Positions 23,145 through 35,767 of a DNA stretch of 64,000 bases are shown here, in pieces. This DNA comes from Piper betle (lineage: Eukaryota; Streptophyta; Magnoliopsida; Piperales; Piperaceae), in assembly GCA_033002965.1 (NCBI GenBank), contig JAURVB010002719.1, forward strand, positions 1 through 64,000. Reading direction: 5' to 3'. Made by a program: the position numbers and the translations under genes. The notes beneath the pieces were generated by a model. It saw only the letters and a program-made list of their open reading frames with translations, searched no databases and was not told the origin of the DNA. Within the stretch, counting starts at the first letter, position 1, and each line of letters starts with the position of its first letter.

Positions 23145-23160
23145 CTTGGCTTTGATACCA
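23145..23160 (-). other. Gypsy primer-binding site (tRNA-Met type)
   Basis: The minus strand reads TGGTATCAAAGCCAAG, two bases after the CATTACA end of the interrupted 5' LTR. Confidence 0.75.
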
Positions 23161-23162
23161 CC

Positions 23163-26100
23163 TGTAATGTAAAACCCACGATTCGAGTTAGGGTTTTATA
23201 TTCAGAACCGGTCGGGTCGACCGTTATTTTTCGAGTTGAGTCAGTTTCAGGACACGTGTACCGAGCCGATGCCAGTCGCGTGTATGAGCTATGAGGGTCA
23301 TGCGTACCCAAGTATATGATGATAACGTCATGAACACAGCAGAACAGAATGAGTTATCAGATATATGAGAGTATGCCAGTCATTTTTTTTATTTTTATAT
23401 ATAGTGGATCGTAGAATTAGTTTTAGGCCGTTTACCGCGTTAGGACGCGTTACGGGCAGTTTGGGTGGGTTGATAGTTCTAGAGCATATCATTATGATTT
23501 TTTTGTGTTGTTTGATTTTACGGGATTTTTCCCAAATTTTTATGAATTTTTTTAGGACTTAATACGAGTTAGTTATGATACTTGACTCGAGCCGGAGACG
23601 AGTCAAGTAATATTTACGAGTTTGCCACCACAACTACATTTTTCACCACTGACTTTTCTCCCCCACGCCCAAACCCTCGCCGCGCCGCCCCTGTTCGCGC
23701 GCCACCGCCGCCACGGCCGGCCGCCTGGCCGCCGATCGACGCCGCCCAGCCCGACCACGGCGTCGCCCTGCCGCCCCGACCAGGTCCGGCCACCATCGGA
23801 CCGCCGCGACGCCGGAAACCACGCCGCGACGCCGCGGCCGCGTTGCCGTCGCGTCGCCGATTCCGCCGCCGGCGAGCGTCGCCGCCATGATCAGGAGGTC
23901 GGCTCAGCACCCTCGAGCCACTCCAGTGACCCTCCCTGACCGGCAGCGGAGGCCAGTCGCCGCCCAGTGGCCGGCCGGATCGAGCCACCCATCGCCGCCG
24001 GCCTCTGTTTTAGCCTTTTTCCGGCGAGCCACCGCCTCGGCCGACCACGTCGACCTCATAGATGAGTCGGGCTCGCCGAGCCGGTTCCGATGGTACCCTA
24101 TATGACCCCTATCCGAGCTAGTAGACGCCGCTGGCGATTGTCGTCGGAAAACCACCGGAAGTCGCCGGAAAACCGCCAGTAGCTGTCGGAAAACCGCCGG
24201 AAAATTGGAATTTCTGGAATTCGCCGGAATTCACCGGATCTTCCGCGGGGCTCACCCAGTTGGAGCTCGATCGAGCTTCGGACGCCGATGAGCGCCGAAT
24301 TCGAGCTCCGAGACGCGCGACGGAACCCTAGCCGTCGCCGATTGCCGACGACGTGAGGTATAATTACCTCCGATTTGATTATTTAAAATTGATGATAATT
24401 GTTAGCATAGCATGCTAGGGTTGATTAATTATTATGATGAATGTTAAGATTATGAATGAAGTAAACATGTGTATGATGTGATTAATGACTAATTAGGGAT
24501 GAAATGATAAGTTACATGATGAGATTAAGTGTGAATGAAGGATCAGTGATGTAATGAAGTAGATCAGGTCAGAGCATGATAAGTGACCACGGCATAAGTT
24601 ATAGACACGTAATAAAATTAGTATGAATAGGATGAGTTAGGATTAATTAATTTTTATGATTTTCTGATTGTTATGTTGATGGATGCTTGCATTGTGATTT
24701 TGATGTTATTGAGTTTGATGCATCATTTAGTTAGCGGGCGTTAGTATTTAGTTTTGATGTGTAGGTACGGAGTAGGAGCTCGCCGCCTAGGCGCGATGAC
24801 ACGCTTGGAGCTTCTACCAGGTCCGTTTAGGACTCGTCTTGTTTTACGCTCTTCTATTGTATGTTTATTTTATTATTGCAGGGCGGGTTAAGTGGCGTTT
24901 TATTGGATCCCACTTAACTCGGGCCATTTAATCGAATATTTCCGGATTAATAACCCCTCGAGGATGAGATCCCTCGAGGATGATTTCGAAAACAAGATCC
25001 ACCACAAGTTGCCTTCGGGCCTATTATATGAATCCCTTCCCAGGCCTATATATATAGTTTTATCGAGTTTTCAGTGAGACGAGAGATGGAGAAACCGACT
25101 GCACGTACCATGCAGAGGATGCCGTGACAGTCAAAGCGGGCTCTGGATTAGTGCCAGCGGACTGTTCCATTCCCGAGGGATCCTGACAACTCCGCGTTTG
25201 AGTTCCTCACACCCGGAGAACGTGGAGGTTTACGGGTACTGTTTAGTACAGCGCATGTCCGGACTTGTGGTTCAAAGGGTACTAAAGGCGACTGCCTGAG
25301 AGTACTCGGCCTTCGTGCTCAAGGCCAGGAGAAATATGGAGGTAAGGAGAGGGCTTAGGATAAAGTTTCACGAGAAGTACTGAAAAAGAAGTGCTGAGAG
25401 TAGCACAGTACCAGCAGCAGAGCAGTAAGTTCGGGATGCTACCGGGTCTGCAGCCCAGTGGCTCCTCAGTAGTGCCCTTCAGAGTGTTCTTGAGGAAGTA
25501 TATGGTTTTCTTTCAGATGAGAGTTTGCTCTCATAGCCAGTTTGTTATAGTTATTTTATTTTCCGGACCAGTAACGCTTGTTACTGACGTTTTTCTTATA
25601 TATATGTAGGTGATAAGCACAAGATGGATGAGCCAGCTTGGACGGAGGAGCAATGAGGTCTTGTGCACACACATGTTAGATTTCTGAATGTTTAATATTG
25701 TATTATTATGTTATTGTTTTGTGAATGACATGATTAAATGTTTGATGCATGACAATGACATGAAATGAAATGATCAGAGTAGCGCAGCAAAAGTATGATG
25801 GGTTAGGACCCAAGTTCCAGAATGAGCTTATAGTATATCAGATTGTGTGTAATGAAATTGTTGATATATGCTTATATACTTGTATATATTATTTTGACAG
25901 GGTGGACCCTAATCGCACTTTTAGGGGAGACCCTGTCTGTTTTATTTCAGAATTTTGATCGTAATTGTATTGGTGTGTATTTTGAATTGCTTGTCATTCA
26001 TGTAGTACCATGTTAGGATTTTTCGTATTTATTCATTCATGATGGATCGTATCTTCATCTTAAGACGCCGAGATTGGATCCACATGAGTTAGGTTCGGGT

Positions 26101-26176
26101 TAGTTGACCTAACCGGGGCCTGTAACATGCCGGTTCGGTTCACGAGCGTGAACCGGATTTGGGGTGTTACATGTAA
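23163..26176 (+). mobile_element. Solo LTR (3004 bp) with 5-bp target duplication TGTAA
   Basis: The LTR runs 23168-26171, starting TGTAAAACCC and ending GGGTGTTACA, with TGTAA at 23163-23167 and again at 26172-26176. No internal region, PBS or polypurine tract adjoins it, so it is a recombination-derived solo LTR. It holds a GACTCGAG...CGAGTC imperfect palindrome (23584-23604), a GC-rich island (about 23640-24360) with repeated CCGGAAAACCGCCGGAA words, and the shared core block (24890-24980). The long overlapping frames in the island are open on both strands, as expected from composition. Confidence 0.82.
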
Positions 26177-28596
26177 TGACTTGCCTTAGCAGGCCGAAGG
26201 TACCCAAAAATAAGGAGGATATAAAAACAAAATTACATGCACATGCACCATAACATGACAAATAATTATGCTTGAGGTACAATGCAACAAAAATAATTAT
26301 ACATGAGTTTCATATATCTTTAAGAAATTATTAACCATAAAAATAAATCATGCTATATTAAATGTACCCTGCAAACAATGACATAAAATAAACCAACTAT
26401 GCAAAAGTAAAGTCCACAACCTCTAAGCTGTTTCTCGTAGTCACAATTATAACTCAAATTATATAAATAATAAGTCCAATTTAATTCATTAATTATTCCA
26501 ACCTGGGTTGGTAAGGGAACTACTAACCACACGTACAACCACTAGGTTGAAGTTGCTCACCTGTGGTCACAAAACTATGTTAGTCACAAAACTATGTTAG
26601 TCATAAAACCACTAAGTTGTATAATTATATGAAACAAGTCAATATATTATATATCATTATTTATCAAATCTTTTATTAATTATGAGCCTATGTCGAGCTC
26701 TAATTATGTCAAGAGGGGTGGCCTCCCAATCCAACTACAATCCCACGTATGCACACACACGTTACGTAGCCCACAACTGTCATTGACTCACCCTCTCAAT
26801 ATCACAAGTGTATAATGAGTCATCTTACTCCATTACGCCCTGTCACCCCTTTTGGCATGGAGGCATGTATTTTATCTTTCAAATAATTTTAAAGGTGCGG
26901 TTCCGTATTGGATTGAGTCAATTTCTTGATCCCGACTGCGCTTGGTGCGTAGTATTTGAATCTAAGCTCAGGCCAACCAGGGCTGCAATAAAGAATATAT
27001 AATATTTTAAGCAGTTTTACGGACCGAGAAATGTGATGATACACCCGCAACTATGACAAACAGTCCTAATTTTAATGAGACAATAAAATTATACATAAGT
27101 ATAATTTTATACGAGGAATAATGCATGCAATGAAATTACTTAACTATATCTTGATTAAAACTTGACAAAATAAAATATGTAATAAGCAAGAATAAAATAA
27201 ATCTTTTAAATTTTAAAAAAATTATAAAATGTTTGATGAGATAATTAATTATTCATGTGACAAAATCAATTAAGTCGTACCTTACCTTTTACATTAATTG
27301 ATTATTTAAATTATGATTCACCCTTAGCCATCGATAAAATAATTATTGACGTACTATTATGTATTTAATTACTAATATTAATATATTTTCCTTGTCGCGC
27401 TAATTCTTGTAACTAAGGAAATCTTATTAAGATTACCGTCATAGAAATTTAGGTTACCATCTAGACTATTAATTAATTTCACACTTTAATTCCAATTAAG
27501 AAATAATAGTTACTTATTCTGTCAATAATAGCTTGAAAATATATTCATAACAATTTATCAATTATTTTCTAACTCTAATTAATTATCCTAAGATCAATTA
27601 GATCATTGTATATAATTATTTAATATAGCTAGTATTAAAATTTGTAGGATATCACTTGTAAGATTATTTTAAATTATTTAACTCCGGTAAAGTCTCAGAT
27701 ATTCCAAGCATGCTATTACGATTCAACACTTGCTATTATTATACTATTATATTCTAATAATCTATACCTTAATTTACCAATACAACCACATAAGGTTTAT
27801 ATCTTTACATTTTATTTAGTTACATCACAAATACATATGATTTAAACATTGAATGATAATTAAATACTTATCCAAATTAATTGAGAAAATATTCATGTAA
27901 TAGTTATAATACACTCATACACATGAATTTAAAATATTTAATTAATCCAGCAGTGATTAATTATAATTATGATTAGATTAATAATTAATAACTCAAGATT
28001 ATATACGCATATTAACTTACTTATATATAAAGATACAACAACACATCGCTGTAGCTAGTTCTCACATGAATTAATACCCACTAGATCCCAAAAATATTAA
28101 TAAAACAACAACTAGCAAAGGAAAATAATAATAATATTAATAATAATAATAATAATAATAACAACATAAAACAATGTCATAGTCCAAGCAGCTTGGCAGG
28201 AAATGGTAGACCACTTGGACTTGGCACAAAGGCATCCCCAACAAGCGGAGGGTAGAAGACGGCCAGCCCAACACTTACCCCCCACAGCCCAGGTTTATTG
28301 TAAAAAGGGGGAGAGAAAAGAAAGAAAAGTGGTGACGACATGGAAGGACTTGCCCAACTCTTTGGTTTTAATGTGACAAGCAACAATCCACTAACGTCAA
28401 GATCTTCAGAAAATCCTCTAATTTCAAATCTTATCCTATCTCCACTTGATCCAATTCACCCAACACCCACAAAACTTTACTCAATGCACCCCTCTTGTCC
28501 TGCCTTTCGACCCAAAGCGAGCCATGGGTTGGCGATTCAACCATAGCCGACACCCAATGAAAAACTAACCATAGCCGACACCCCTTAGGGTTTTAC
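26172..28596 (-). repeat. Probable remainder of the gypsy 5' LTR
   Basis: Removing the solo LTR joins the gypsy PBS directly to this region: minus strand ...GTCATTACA, GG, TGGTATC. The other end may be TGTAAAACCCTAAGG at 28596 on the minus strand. The body is AT-rich, with an (AAT)n microsatellite (about 28124-28162), a GC-balanced patch (28180-28560) and a tandem AACCATAGCCGACACCC duplication (28539 and 28567). The outer limit is uncertain. Confidence 0.45.
28124..28162 (+). repeat. (AAT)n microsatellite
   Basis: An interrupted run of AAT/TAA trinucleotides. Confidence 0.85.
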
Positions 28597-31500
28597 ATTT
28601 TTTGACTATGACTATTGGGCTAGATGGCTGTATAAGCATGTTATGACGGTTGAGTATGCCCGATATGTAAATAGTAACTTCAGTTAGGCTACAATTGTGC
28701 ATGAGTTATTAGTGTATACACGATGTATACATATTTTTATGGGTTAGCCATTTCAACGTTTAATATCTGTTTGGGATTTTTAAGGTATGTCATTTGTATG
28801 CATTATAGGGATTTCTGATCATCGGATTTCCCCTGTGGGCCCAGCTTAATTTGAGTCGCAGATTTTCACCAAACTAAATTATGGGTTCGAGGGCCATTTA
28901 GCTTTCTTACCTCGATTCTCACCTATATAGTCACTTTTAAGGCCACGAGTTGTCATACGTTCATATCGTGCCACGTGTCAAGATTAGAGCTGTCCACATC
29001 AGCCCTAACTTTCACCCATCAATTTTCTCCCATTTTTGGAGTTTTACACCCCTAGCGCCGCAACCATTTTGGCTCCTTGCTGGTGAGTCTCCGACACTCC
29101 CCGGCCACCGAACCGGCACCCACATGACTGCCTTGTGATAGGTTACCGATCCATACCTACCTTCGGCACTGGCACCGCTGCAATAGCCGCTATCAACGAT
29201 GTTTTTACAGCTAGTTTCCACCAGTGCTGCCACCATTCGAGACATTTTATGGCATCGGTGAGCCACCTTTGGCCAATCTAACTGCCCAGATGGGTTCATC
29301 TTGTAGAGGTCTGCATTTTGAGACCACCCATGCAACCATGACCACCGCCGTAGTCGTGATTGCCACCGATGACGCCGCCACACTCGACGGCAATTCCACC
29401 CCCTTCTTGGCGGTTTTTCAGCCAGCCAGCAGCAGGACTCTGCCGATCGCCACCACCAACATCTTCCTTGTTACCTAGGCCATCGATCTTGATCGGCGTC
29501 AACCTCAGCTACGCCGCTGCTGGCATTTTTTGGCGATGGGCTCCGCTCGCCCAGTCGGACCCGTTTCCCCACGTGCACGTTTGCCTACCCGTGTGTGCAT
29601 CCACATGCCCATGTGCGCGTCCACCTGCCCATGTTCATGTCCACCTACCCGAGCCTGTTCACCTTCCCTGCAGTCTCGTGGTCATGCCCAAGCTCGTGTT
29701 TGCGCCCAGCTATCTGGCCGAGCAACCGAGTCTAGCCCAACCAACATTGTTGCTTGACTTGGCCGAGTTGACTCGTTCGACTGGCTGGGTTGACTTGGTT
29801 TCCCATTTTCAGACATTTTCAACCATTTTTTGATTATTTTTTATTAATTTAAAACACTTTATATTAGTTTAGATATATATTCACATTATTTAGCATGTAC
29901 TGATGTTATGAGTGTTTTTATTTATTTATCTATTTACTTATTTATTTATTTATTTATTCATTATTGTTTGTTTCTTTTTATTCATATGTGTGTTGTATAT
30001 GATGATTGCTTATGTGATTGCTATTATTATTATTGATATATTTACTTGTTAATATTAATCTTATTCATGTTTACTAAATTTTATTTATTTATTTATCTAT
30101 TTATTTATTGTGTGTATGTTAATATTTATTTGTATTAATTACGTATTCTATATTGGATAACAATGACATTATTTTTATTATTCATGATTATTAAAATTAA
30201 CTAATTTTTATTTATTTATTTATAGAATGATTATGTATTTATTTGTTTATTTGTTTATATGTTTTCTAATACGGCGTATATGTGATATTTACTCGTGTTT
30301 AGCCCTATATTTTAATAGCATAATTATATTATTACTTTATGATTAGAGAATTATTATTTTCATGCATTTATTATTTATCTATTTATTCATGATTGTATTT
30401 ATTTATTTATTATTTGTTTATTTGTTATTTATGTATTTATTTATTATTTATCTATTTGCATGCTGGATGTTTAGTTATAGGTTTATTTAGCACTCATCTT
30501 TTTTAGGATGTATTGTTGATGTGAGCACACACCACGAGTATACATCATATAGAGATGTCATTATTTTACTTAACAGTGGCTTTTGATTTAAGTTTCGGAG
30601 CCCGAGCTCGTTGTACATAAGACATCATGCTTGGAGCTTGGATCACAGGTCCATTAGGACTCTTCTTAGTTTTTATTGCTATAGTCTATTGTTGTTTTGA
30701 TTTCCAGATTGCAAGAAAAAATAAGTGGTTGTTTTATCATATGCCCTTAACACGAGCCATTTAAACGTATTTTAGTTCCATGATTAATAACCCTCGAGGA
30801 TGAGATCCCTTGAGCCTAATTTCAAAAATAAGATCCACCTCAAGTTGTCTTCGGGCATATAATATAAATTTCTTCCGAGGCCTTTCTATACGATTTTCTC
30901 GAGTTTTCCAATGAGACGTGAGAGATAAGGGAAAACCGACAACCACACTACACGAGGGGGCACACGCCAGTTGAAGGGAATATCGACAATCATGCTACGC
31001 GAGTGGGCGTGTAGTCATTCCATTCCTGAGGGATCTTGACAACTCCAAATTTGAGTTCCCCAAACCCGGAGAAGTGTAGAGGATTACGGATACTGCAATG
31101 TAGCACATATCTAAACTTGTGGTTTTAAAGGATATTGAAGGCACGCGCCTAAGAGTACTTAACCTCTATGCTCAAGGCAAGGAGTGATATGGAGGATGTA
31201 GAGGGCTAGAGGAATTAGGAAAAGAAATTGATGTTCTCGTGTAAGGAATGGGATGCTATCGAGATGAGGATGACAACTCCTAATTAGCGCCCTTATGACA
31301 AATTTTGTGAAGAAGTATATAAATGATTTTATTTAACATGAGGGTTAGCTCTCGTATGCCAATTTTACTATTAGTTATTTCTGGACTAATAACACTCGTT
31401 ACTGACATTTTTCTTATCATACATGTAGGTCTGGTGATCCTGAGTCAGCTTTGGTGGAAGGATAGATAAACGCTACATACATTGGAACTCAACACAATTA

Positions 31501-31698
31501 TTTTTCTTCATACTTTTATTTATATTTGATGATTTTTCACGTATATTTAGCATTGTCTTCCATTCTCTTGACACCAAGTGTGTTATTTTGATATATATTG
31601 TTGATCGAGTCTTACAGATTAACTGTTTTAGACATTATTCGACTCGATCGTAATATTTCTGATTCGGTATTTAGGTGAATCAAAATCAGCGTGTTACA
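28587..31698 (+). repeat. Long LTR, copy A (about 3.1 kb)
   Basis: Collinear with the copies at 40970-43868 and 47390-48246: TATGGGTT/GGGCCCAGCTT...TTTTCACC (about 28830-28880), ATCGTGCCACGTG (28963), a GC-rich island (29040-29800), a TTTA-rich stretch (29930-30480), the shared core with ATTAATAACCCTCGAGG (30783) and GATCCC (30806), and a GCGTGTTACA end (31698). The start is 5'-eroded or truncated (no clean TGTAAAAC). No coding function. The island frames (29360-29833) are composition artefacts. Confidence 0.7.
29920..30480 (+). repeat. TTTA/ATTT-rich simple-sequence stretch within the LTR
   Basis: Repeated blocks of TTTATTTATTT interrupted by short unique words. The same stretch is in copy B at 42060-42720, so it belongs to the LTR. 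Confidence 0.8.
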
Positions 31699-32520
31699 TT
31701 TTGGCCTTTTCCTTAGTATATGACGTTAATTCTGACACTATAAATCTATTTCTTTCATCTCATACTTGCTAAAACTGATTGTTTTCATTGCTTACTCGCC
31801 CAAAACTCATCCTCACCATTTTTTCCTTCCTCTCCTGCTCACCTGAAACTCTTCACTTTCATCTCCTACTTGTCACCAAAAACTCAATATTATCTAATAT
31901 TTACTTTAAATTATTTAAAAACTATATTTTTAACTAATTATATATTAATATTTTAAATTTAATGTTAAAATTTATTCATATAATTTTTCCTTTTGATAAT
32001 TTCAAATTGATCTTAGTTAGCAAGATATTTTTAAAATATATTTGGAAAAATTATGTTTAAAGTTAAATATATATTGATATTTGCATTTCAAATAACTTTA
32101 TATTTCTTCATTTATTATTAATTAAATTAAAATTATTGCATATTAAAAATAATAAAAATTTAATGTATAACTTCAACTAATTACATTACATTTATGTGTA
32201 ATTTTGGTGATTAAAAATTGAGGGACATGTGGAAATATGAATCGTTTTAGTGTAAGACAATTTATATTGGGTATTTAATGCAAATATTTAGCATTGATCT
32301 TGACAAAATAATATTATTAGGAATTTTTAACTAAGAATCTGTAGATGGTTTTTATTAAGTTTTCATATTGTAAAATTATTATATATTTATTTATCCTACT
32401 TTATTTAAAAGGGAATTTTAAAATGTTTTTTAATGTTATATATCTTTAATTTTATTTTTTTATAAAATTTTGAAAAAATTGTTAGACATAGCCTGCATAT
32501 GTGTACGGGTCTACGCTTGT
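31699..32520 (+). mobile_element. Possible Helitron remnant
   Basis: 31691-31900 resembles 20275-20410, with a CCCAAAACTC / CTTTCATCTCCTACTTG motif repeated about three times. At 32486-32512 AGCCTGCATATGTG then ACGGGTCTACGCTTG resembles a decayed plant Helitron 3' end (hairpin followed by CTRR). No coding part. Weak. Confidence 0.25.
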
Positions 32521-35460
32521 TTATTATATATGATATGGACAAGTATATATGGGGTAATTTTTTACTCTTTTTTTAAAAGAAAGCCAATTATACTTAATAA
32601 TCATACTAATATGTAGAAAGAAACTAATTTTTATAAAATGCTTAGTCAAAGAAGAAAACTAATTTTCAACATGAGTTCTCTTTATTGTACCTGCATAATA
32701 AGTGAAATATAAAAAACATGGATGCTAACCTTTCTGTCAAAGTTGTTTTTAATTTGTTAAGTATATATGTACAAATAATATATGTCTTAATAGAACTTTA
32801 AAAGAGGAGGAAATGGTTGGTCCTTAACTTTGAATGTTTCTTTGCCGTCATGTTTATATTTGTTACAAATCTAATTATTAACCATATATTATAAGCTAGA
32901 TAGTAACTCTAAAATATTCCACCCATTTTACTTGGTCTATGTTTCCCTATCACAACTGCAAACCACCAAACGTGTTTATGACATGCTACTGTGCAACTTG
33001 GCTCTAATATATGCATATGTGGAAGTTCCTACGATAGGAAGCTAAACAAAACCTGGAAGAAAAGAAAGCAAAGATTTTCTCTATCACCAATTAAAAGCAG
33101 TCAATGAAAATCTTGGGCAGTTGTATAATATAAGATGTTTTTGCTGACTTGGTAAATTAATCACAAAGGAAATTAAAGAAGATGAGCTACTCTTTTGGTG
33201 GTCCCTTCATAATATTATTGTATCATCTCTAACATGCAGCTTGTGATTTTAAGTTTTTCTGAACTGAAATTCTTACTTGCACTAAAATGTAGTACCCCGT
33301 TTAATTACATACAGTGATCTGTAATTGTATTGAGTTTAATTAAAAAAACTGTAAATGCATGAGAAATTGAGACCTTTTCTTTGATATTTGCTGACCGTAG
33401 AGAATATATTGTTTATATTAGAAGTAACTATTAATTAACCCAGTTTTTAGCACAAACTGGTTACAACGGCCACTCATTAAATGGTCATTGGCCAAAGAGT
33501 GTTACCGTTCATTTGGTAACCGACACCTATTCATATTTTATATATTCATGTCTAATGGTTAAAAAGTAACACGGATTTGATTTTGGATTTTCAATTTGAT
33601 GTTCTGATATGGCATTCTCAGGAACTAATAACTCTGACGATCTTATAGTTTAATTTTTAAATTATAGCAATTACCAATATGTGATCTCTCACTAAGACTG
33701 AAGGATATTTTCAGTTGTGTATCAAAGGTACTACTTTTATTTATTTTTAAGCTAGATTAAATCAATTTAATCTTTAGTTTCCCTCCATATCACAATTATT
33801 ATAATTAGCTAGTATAAACGTCATGTTATGTAACCTATGTTAGAGATATACTCTAATTTTACAACATACTTTAAAATCAACGAGATCATAAACTTTGATT
33901 TTAGAGATAAACTCTATTAAACCTCCTACTTTTTATGTGAGCACAATAAAACAGATTATAACAATATATTATTTTTATTTTTTGTATTTTTATTGGTTAA
34001 TTTTTTTACTTTTTATCATTATCACATCACAACTTTTAATTTTCTTTTCATTAATAAGATTTGATAAGTTGGTGTAAAATAAATAAGGCGGAGCAAAATA
34101 TTTCAAAGCGTCTTCCAAATTACCTTCATAATCGTAAAAATACTTTCTGTCCCCACACCACTATAGTACTCTATTACAAATCATAATTAACAGTGATGTA
34201 ATAGAAAAATTTCTCTATGGTTAATTAATAGTAAACAAATGTCTAAGAACATTTCTCAACAACTGAGGTCTATTTTTAATGTTAGTGCTTTAACTTTTGG
34301 GAAAAGTCAAGTATGCTCGTCTCTAGAACGATGAAAAATTCAATTGTATTATAATTATTAATTAATAAGTCAAATGAAAAACATGGTTTTAAAAAATATG
34401 TATTCGGATTCGATTCGATATGTCATGGAATAGAGTCGACTCAGTTGACAAAGAGTCGACTCTAAGCCAATTTGGAGTCATTAACTTATAATATTTTTTC
34501 AATTAAGGAGATAAAATATCATATAAAATTTGTAGGTATTGCCCTTTTGACACTTGTAATTGAAAAATTAATATATGATTTGCATTATTTTGAAACATTG
34601 ATTTATCTAAATTAATAGAAAATTAAAATATTTTAATCACTTTTAATATTATGTAGAGAAGTCAATCATAAAATTTGTCACCGGGGATTTATCGATGGAG
34701 TTTATTTAGAGTTGACTCGGAGAGTTTTTAGAATAAGAAGAAGGTAATAAAATTTTGACAAAAAAAATCCATATACGAGTGGAAATGCTTTTATTATTTA
34801 TTTAAAACTAGATTGTTAAATTTGGAGACAGGATAAAGTGGAAAGACATATGTAAGATGAGCTATCCAATCTCTAATCCATCCGACAGGGATGGCTTCAA
34901 GTGATTACTGTGTCCTGATGGTTGAAATGCTAACCTTACTCATAGTCGACCTCAAATTAAGCTTACTATAATAAACTGATATATAGTTGTTGCTTTACTA
35001 ATACTCCACCCACCTTTTGCAAACGAGAGGATGACGATCTTCTTGGCTGCTCTTTCAAAACCGCGTTTTGGGTGAAGAGGGAAAAATATATGGCTTCTTA
35101 ATTTCGCCTCTACCCTCACTACTAAAAAATTATGCATGCATGTTTAGCATATCACTAATCTTTTTTTTTTGCTGTAAATTCTTAAAAACTAAACAAATGC
35201 ACAAGCATAAATTAAATTCCTTTTCTCATCAAACAAATTAACAAAGTAATCTGAAAAATAAATTGTCCGAAAGTCAATGAGTACATCCAGAAGAGTTAGC
35301 TAATGATCTTGAGAATCAATTATGCAGACTTTTATGAGTCTTTCACTCAAATATATATTTCCTCTTCTTCTTCCTTATTATTTTATCGTATTATGGAATA
35401 AGTCAAGTTTTCAAGATAATTAAGTATGCACATGCCAGTGACATATACCCATCATACATA
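32521..35460. other. AT-rich intergenic upstream of the LRX-like gene
   Basis: No gene recognised. 34390-34760 contains two GAGTCGACTC palindromes (34433-34442 and 34453-34462), near a hAT-like ATTCGGATTCGATTCGA word, and could be a small non-autonomous element. The remainder is unremarkable. Confidence 0.45.
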
Positions 35461-35510
35461 GTATAAAGAAATTGTCACAACTAATCTCAACAAGGAGAAA
35501 CCCACATCAT

Positions 35511-35516
35511 TATAAA
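35511..35516 (+). promoter_or_regulatory. Putative TATA box of the LRX-like gene
   Basis: TATAAA in the context CACATCATTATAAACCGATC, 257 nt upstream of the start codon; it would give a 5' UTR of about 225 nt. A (TA)n run at 35647-35664 is a closer alternative. Confidence 0.4.
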
Positions 35517-35646
35517 CCGATCGAAATTACCCAAAACTTGGTTTCATCTATTCGTTGCACCAAAAGCAGACCAATTGCAATCCCTTAAAGCTAGAGCTTG
35601 TTCAAGTACACACAGCACAAAGGTCTATAATGTTCTTGAAGTAGTG

Positions 35647-35674
35647 CATATATATATATATATACACACACACT
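35647..35674 (+). repeat. (TA)n(CA)n microsatellite in the 5' leader/promoter
   Basis: Alternating TA followed by CACACACAC, about 95-120 nt upstream of the LRX-like ATG. Confidence 0.85.
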
Positions 35675-35767
35675 TCCTTTTCAACATTATCATCATCAAA
35701 TCGTACAAGTACATACACTTGTTCTTCAACATATATTTTGTTTGTGGTGGAGTGTAGTTAAACTACT

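Larger units (their letters stand above)
20687..23160 (-). mobile_element. 3'-truncated Ty3/gypsy retrotransposon (gag-pol remnant)
   Basis: Minus-strand order: PBS TGGTATCAAAGCCAAG (23160-23145), gag start (23031), gag core, zinc knuckle, protease and RT. The element stops abruptly inside the RT C-terminal region at about 20687, so RNase H, integrase and the 3' LTR are missing. Stops and frameshifts lie throughout. Its 5' LTR lies upstream (26172 to about 28596), split off by a later solo LTR. The CPNC...CYNC.RMGH gag signature and the pol motif order are those of chromovirus-like plant gypsy elements; the exact lineage is not settled because the integrase is absent. Confidence 0.85.

Noticed and set aside
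23582..24155. Several overlapping 80-124-codon Arg/Pro/Ala-rich frames
   Set aside because: Open on both strands and several frames at once inside a GC-rich LTR island; no domain and no frame shared with sister LTRs.
28586..28600. TTAGGGTTTTAC as telomere-like sequence
   Set aside because: Single occurrence, not a tandem TTTAGGG array; explained as an LTR terminus.
29012..29833. Frames of 120-157 codons on both strands
   Set aside because: Lie in the GC-rich island of LTR copy A; they do not correspond to frames in copy B.
35100..35145. CACTACTAAAAAATT as a CACTA transposon end
   Set aside because: No subterminal repeat cluster and no partner end nearby; a short chance match.
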